NCBI GenBank assembly: GCA_937960725.1
Contig: CALGOY010000266.1
Location: 1-5,949 of the forward strand
Direction: 5' to 3'
Source of the DNA: an uncultured Bacillota bacterium
GTDB lineage: Bacteria; Bacillota; Clostridia; Caldicoprobacterales; UBA3941
Length of the DNA: 5,949 nucleotides
Under the pieces are notes generated by a model, which had not been told where the DNA came from, did no database searches, and saw only the letters and a program-made list of their open reading frames with translations. Position 1 is the stretch's first letter. Each line of letters starts with the position of its first letter. Shown one piece after another: positions 1 through 5,949 of this stretch. The position numbers were made by a program, and so were the translations under genes.

Positions 1-3762
<3,762 letters not shown>

Positions 3763-3765
<3 letters not shown>

Positions 3766-4044
3766 ACTGACAAAAAAATCAATCTTAATATAATTACGCC
3801 CAGCGGGATAAAATTTGTCGAAAAGGCCGACATGGTTATCATGCGTTGTATTGACGGAGACCTCGGTGTGCTTCCTGGCCATGCACCAGTTTCAACTGTG
3901 TTGGGCGGTGGTGTTCTACGGATTATTAACGATGGACTTGAGAAAAAACTTGCTGTAACTGGCGGTGTTGCTGAGATAAATGACAGAACGGTAAATATTC
4001 TAACTACTGAAGTACTGCCTTTTGAAGAGAATGGTCTGCAGTAG
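3763..4044 (+). CDS. atpC: F1F0 ATP synthase subunit epsilon, short form lacking C-terminal helices
   Basis: Epsilon sits at the foot of gamma and couples F1 to the c-ring; in many bacteria its C-terminal helical hairpin can extend into F1 and block ATP hydrolysis. The visible protein has 93 aa from ATG 3763, against about 130-140 aa in most bacteria. The N-terminal beta-sandwich is complete: INLNIITPSG at residues 6-15, the hallmark GDLGVLPGHAP at 32-42, LAVTGGVAEI at 63-72 and the last strand TVNIL at 76-80. It ends after about 13 more residues (TTEVLPFEENGLQ). Neither other frame after the TAG (4042-4044) encodes an alanine- and glutamate-rich helical segment, and a terminator-like hairpin begins 28 nt later, so this looks like a natural short form and not a frameshift. 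It is expected to connect the rotor but to lack the helix-based brake. It is the last gene of the atp operon. Confidence 0.95.
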
Positions 4045-4072
4045 GCTAAAATAAATTAGTTATTTGAAAAAT

Positions 4073-4118
4073 ATACAGACCAAAGCCATATTGTGGATTT
4101 GGTCTGTATTTATGTTCT
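4073..4118 (+). terminator. Candidate Rho-independent terminator of the atp operon
   Basis: A perfect 12-bp inverted repeat pairs 4073-4084 (core ACAGACCAAA) with 4098-4109 (core TTTGGTCTGT). Inside it, a G-A mismatch and three more pairs (4086-4088 with 4094-4096) leave a 5-nt loop. The downstream tail is T-rich but broken by A and G (TTTATGTTCT), so it may terminate only partly or mainly protect the 3' end of the mRNA. Confidence 0.65.
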
Positions 4119-4133
4119 GCTAACAATTTTTGC

Positions 4134-4162
4134 TTGAAATAAAGGTATAAATAGTGTAATAT
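4134..4162 (+). promoter_or_regulatory. Weak candidate sigma-A promoter for the DUF362 gene
   Basis: TTGAAA at 4134-4139 is a fair -35. It is followed after 15 nt by TGTAAT (4155-4160), or after 17 nt by TAATAT (4157-4162). Both are imperfect -10 elements and this AT-rich gap gives such matches easily. Its place between the atp hairpin and the next gene is the main argument for it. Confidence 0.35.
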
Positions 4163-4188
4163 TTCATTTTGAGTCTGATCATAGAAAG

Positions 4189-4202
4189 AAGGTGGTAACT
4201 TG
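4189..4202 (+). promoter_or_regulatory. Ribosome binding site supporting a TTG start
   Basis: AAGGTGG at 4189-4195 lies 4 nt before TTG 4200. There is no ATG nearby in the frame, and the N-terminus that follows (SRVSKVYFIKN) looks like the start of a DUF362 protein, so TTG is taken as the initiator. Confidence 0.75.
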
Positions 4203-5231
4203 AGTAGAGTAAGTAAAGTGTATTTTATTAAGAATTCGGGAACGGATTATAATCAACTTGGAAAAGATGCTCTAAAGCTTTTGAAAAAAGTAGTATCAGA
4301 AACCGAGCATCAGTTTGAAAAAGAAGTGCCTATAAAGGTGCATTTTGGTGAAAAAGGAAATAAAACTTTCATTCCAGCAAAATGCTACGATGAAGTAATA
4401 AATTATCTGAAAGAAAATGGAGTATCTCCGTATTATATAGAGAGTAATGTGCTATATAGAGGAGCAAGGACTACCAAGGATAAACATATTGAAACGGCAA
4501 AATCCCATGGATTTACCCAAATACCAATCATTATAGCAGATGGGGATATTGGAACGGACTATGACGAGATAGAAATCAATAAAGAATACATAAAAAAATG
4601 CAAGATAGGAAAGGAATACGGAAAATACAAACAATTTATTGTCATGTGTCATTTTAAGGGGCATGTAGAGGCAGGATTTGGCGGCGCTTTGAAGCAGCTG
4701 GCTATGGGCTTTGCTGCTAGAGCAGGTAAGCTAGAACAACATTCGGGCATATCCCCTGTGGTAAATGCTGAAAAATGTATTTCTTGCGGCATTTGTGAGG
4801 ATAAGTGCGACTTTGATGCTATTGAAATTTTAGATGTTGCTGCAATAGATGAGAACAAATGCGTAGGATGTGCAGGATGTATTGCTATTTGCCCTCAAGG
4901 TGCTATTAAAAACACCTGGGGGGGAGCTAATTTTCTGGAAAAACTTGCGGAGTACGCTTACGGAGCAGCGAAAGGCAAGGATAACATCTATATAAGCTTT
5001 GTGCACAATATTACCGATAAGTGCGATTGTGCGGGTGTGCATATGAAACCAATTGCGGAAAATATCGGTGTTCTTGCTGGAAAAGACCCTGTGGCTTTGG
5101 ATACGGCATGTTTGGATTTAGTTCAGAAAAACAGCGGAGAAAAGTTATTTGAAAAGGGTAGAACAACCTTAAGGCATGCAGAGAAAATTGGATTGGGGAC
5201 GATGAAGTATGAACTTATTGAATTGAAATAG
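4200..5231 (+). CDS. DUF362 family protein with two [4Fe-4S] ferredoxin motifs
   Basis: A 343-aa, probably cytoplasmic iron-sulfur protein; I see no signal peptide or membrane segment. DUF362 sequence spans most of the chain: KVYFIKN at 6-12, KVHFGEKGN at 46-54, CHFKGHVEAGFGGALKQLAMG at 150-170, and a C-terminal part with DKCDCAG at 273-279, GVLAGKDPVALD at 290-301 and AEKIGLG at 327-333. Inserted at about 190-236 is a two-cluster ferredoxin unit. Cluster one uses C193, C196, C199 and C203, and lacks the common Pro after the fourth Cys (Asp instead). Cluster two uses C221, C224, C227 and C231, followed by Pro. A further CxC pair (C275, C277) lies outside the ferredoxin unit. The family is common in anaerobes and usually annotated only as a 4Fe-4S protein; electron transfer is an inference and the substrate is unknown. 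It starts at TTG 155 nt after atpC and is probably its own transcript. No hairpin follows it before the pheS promoter. Confidence 0.93.
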   Translation: MSRVSKVYFIKNSGTDYNQLGKDALKLLKKVVSETEHQFEKEVPIKVHFGEKGNKTFIPAKCYDEVINYLKENGVSPYYIESNVLYRGARTTKDKHIETAKSHGFTQIPIIIADGDIGTDYDEIEINKEYIKKCKIGKEYGKYKQFIVMCHFKGHVEAGFGGALKQLAMGFAARAGKLEQHSGISPVVNAEKCISCGICEDKCDFDAIEILDVAAIDENKCVGCAGCIAICPQGAIKNTWGGANFLEKLAEYAYGAAKGKDNIYISFVHNITDKCDCAGVHMKPIAENIGVLAGKDPVALDTACLDLVQKNSGEKLFEKGRTTLRHAEKIGLGTMKYELIELK

Positions 5232-5268
5232 CCAGATTTAAAGCAAGAAAAGTAAGACAGGCAGATTA

Positions 5269-5297
5269 TTGAATCCCTAAACACGATATGCTATAAT
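5269..5297 (+). promoter_or_regulatory. Extended -10 sigma-A promoter of the pheS leader
   Basis: The -35 TTGAAT (5269-5274) and a perfect -10 TATAAT (5292-5297) are separated by 17 nt, the optimal spacing. A TG at 5289-5290 one base before the -10 makes it an extended -10 promoter. Transcription would begin near 5304, just upstream of the T-box stem I. Confidence 0.85.
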
Positions 5298-5337
5298 AGG
5301 GTAAAATACAGCTTAAGGCTTTAAAATAATAGGTAAA

Positions 5338-5442
5338 TGCGATGAAGGAGAGGAGTATATTCTGAATGCTCTATTCAGAGAGGGGATGTCATAGGCTGGA
5401 AGCATCCCTATAGGGCGCAGAATAGAAGTTCACTCCTGAGCA
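5338..5442 (+). other. T-box stem I with UUC specifier
   Basis: TGC 5338-5340 pairs with GCA 5440-5442. GATGA (5341-5345) opposite GA (5438-5439) gives the kink-turn. AGGAG 5346-5350 pairs with CTCCT 5433-5437. The specifier loop has AGTA (5354-5357) opposite GAA (5425-5427), the loop E pattern, then the specifier TTC at 5429-5431 followed by A. Above it, TATTCTG 5358-5364 pairs with CAGAATA 5418-5424. UUC is a Phe codon, matching the downstream gene. Confidence 0.9.
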
Positions 5443-5521
5443 GTGGGCTGAAATGGCAGTAGGCCTTACCGGACATTTCCGTTATCATGGAATGAGGTCT
5501 GCCTTTTTTAGGCAGATGAAT

Positions 5522-5558
5522 ATAGGTGGTACCACGGGGTTTTGAGCCTCCGTCCTAT
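5522..5558 (+). other. T-box antiterminator helix
   Basis: ATAGG 5522-5526 pairs with CCTAT 5554-5558, and ACGG 5534-5537 pairs with CCGT 5550-5553. This leaves the 7-nt bulge TGGTACC (5527-5533), whose TGGN pairs with the NCCA end of uncharged tRNA. The 3' strand is shared with the 5' arm of the terminator, so the two structures exclude each other. Confidence 0.93.
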
Positions 5559-5588
5559 TTTATAGGATGGAGGCTTAAATTTTAGGTT
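5546..5588 (+). terminator. T-box regulated intrinsic terminator
   Basis: A 13-bp stem pairs 5546-5558 (GCCTCCGTCCTAT) with 5562-5574 (ATAGGATGGAGGC) around a 3-nt T loop, with a single G-U pair. A and T pairs extend the base outward. The following tail (TTAAATTTTAGG) is T-rich though interrupted. It forms when tRNA-Phe is charged. Confidence 0.88.
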
Positions 5589-5604
5589 AGGAAGGAGTAG
5601 AAAG

Positions 5605-5949
5605 ATGCGTGAAAAATTAGAGAAGATTCAAAAAGAAGCTATAAGCAGCCTGGAAAAAGTAGATTCTTTGGAGCAGTTAGATGCTATTAGGATAAAATAT
5701 TTAGGTAAGAAAGGGGAGCTTACCCAAGTATTAAGGGGAATGGGAAAGCTTCCGCCGGAAGAACGTCCTATCATAGGACAATATGCTAATGAAATAAGGA
5801 CAAGCATTCAAGGAAAACTGGAAGAAAAAAAGAGAGAATTAGAGGAAAAAGCCTTAGCTAACAAGCTTAAGGATGAGACCATAGATGTTACCCTCCCCGG
5901 AAGAAGGCCCCCTCGCGGTAAATTGCATCCTATTACAACAGTGCTAAAT
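5605..5949 (+). CDS. pheS: Phenylalanyl-tRNA synthetase subunit alpha (3'-partial)
   Basis: Alpha subunit of the class II alpha2beta2 phenylalanyl-tRNA synthetase (EC 6.1.1.20), which carries the catalytic core and joins Phe to tRNA-Phe in the cytoplasm. The first 115 codons are visible, from ATG 5605 to the window edge without a stop; about two thirds of the gene, including class II motifs 1-3, lies outside. The start is supported by GAAGGAG (5591-5597), 7 nt upstream. The visible part is the N-terminal coiled-coil arm that contacts tRNA: IRIKYLGKKGELTQVLRGM at residues 28-46, then a charged helix rich in Glu and Lys (about 60-90). The linker to the catalytic domain reads IDVTLPGRRPPRGKLHPIT at 93-111, which is diagnostic for PheS. 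It sits behind a Phe T-box and its own promoter. pheT is the expected next gene but is not seen. Confidence 0.97.
   Translation, partial: MREKLEKIQKEAISSLEKVDSLEQLDAIRIKYLGKKGELTQVLRGMGKLPPEERPIIGQYANEIRTSIQGKLEEKKRELEEKALANKLKDETIDVTLPGRRPPRGKLHPITTVLN

Larger units (their letters stand above)
5304..5580 (+). promoter_or_regulatory. T-box riboswitch leader, Phe-specific (UUC)
   Basis: This 5' leader senses the charging state of tRNA-Phe and controls read-through into pheS. Stem I (about 5338-5442) reads the anticodon and the 3' half senses the free CCA end. Conserved parts visible in order are the kink-turn or GA motif, the specifier loop with codon UUC, the AGAGA element (5377-5381), the distal hairpin pairing GGGATG 5383-5388 with CATCCC 5403-5408, a CCGTTATC segment (5479-5486), a TCTGCCT/AGGCAGA hairpin (5498-5516) that may be stem III, and the T-box sequence AGGTGGTACCACGG (5524-5537). 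With uncharged tRNA-Phe the antiterminator forms and pheS is transcribed; with charged tRNA the terminator forms. This explains nearly all of the 373-nt gap before pheS. Boundaries are approximate, and the stem II and III assignments are less certain than stem I and the antiterminator. Confidence 0.95.

Noticed and set aside
4045..4130. A frameshifted remnant of the missing epsilon C-terminal domain
   Set aside because: I translated the other frames after the stop: one ends at TAA within 11 codons and another meets TGA at once, and none gives the expected alanine- and glutamate-rich helices.
4452..5042. Three minus-strand frames opposite the DUF362 gene
   Set aside because: The + strand frame has clear ferredoxin motifs and a good ribosome binding site; the opposite frames have neither.
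5498..5516. TCTGCCT/AGGCAGA hairpin with a T-rich loop as a separate terminator
   Set aside because: The T run is in the loop and not after the stem, and the position just before the antiterminator fits a T-box stem instead.

Overview
The window is ordinary bacterial core-genome sequence, most likely from a low-to-moderate GC member of the Firmicutes (Bacillota), probably class Clostridia. This rests on the F1-ATPase order alpha-gamma-beta-epsilon, on a T-box leader in front of pheS (a regulator typical of Firmicutes), on a clostridial-looking DUF362 ferredoxin-type protein, and on strong Shine-Dalgarno sequences with mixed ATG, GTG and TTG starts. The genus cannot be fixed from what is visible. 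All genes are on the + strand.

Bases 1-4044 are the distal half of an atp operon: atpA (5' end cut by the window edge), atpG, atpD and atpC. The genes are packed with a 4-nt overlap, an 11-nt overlap and a 1-nt gap, so they are very probably co-transcribed and translationally coupled. They encode the catalytic F1 head (alpha and beta), the central rotor shaft (gamma) and the epsilon subunit. The nucleotide-binding motifs of alpha and beta are intact. Epsilon is only 93 residues: it has the N-terminal beta-sandwich but not the C-terminal helical hairpin that acts as a ratchet or inhibitor in many bacteria. A 12-bp hairpin at 4073-4109 closes the operon.

Bases 4045-4199 are a short intergenic stretch with that hairpin and a weak candidate promoter. 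Bases 4200-5231 encode a DUF362-family protein with two tandem [4Fe-4S] ferredoxin motifs; its substrate is unknown.

Bases 5232-5604 hold a well-formed extended -10 promoter and a complete T-box riboswitch. Its specifier codon reads UUC (Phe), and it has a kink-turn, a loop E motif, the T-box bulge, and competing antiterminator and terminator helices. It precedes pheS (5605 to the window end, first 115 codons), the alpha subunit of phenylalanyl-tRNA synthetase. Uncharged tRNA-Phe should therefore switch on synthesis of the enzyme that charges it.

I found no mobile element, CRISPR array, tRNA or rRNA, and no new multigene system. The points most worth a second look are the truncated epsilon subunit, the DUF362 iron-sulfur protein of unknown role, and a recurring AGGTGR type of ribosome binding site.
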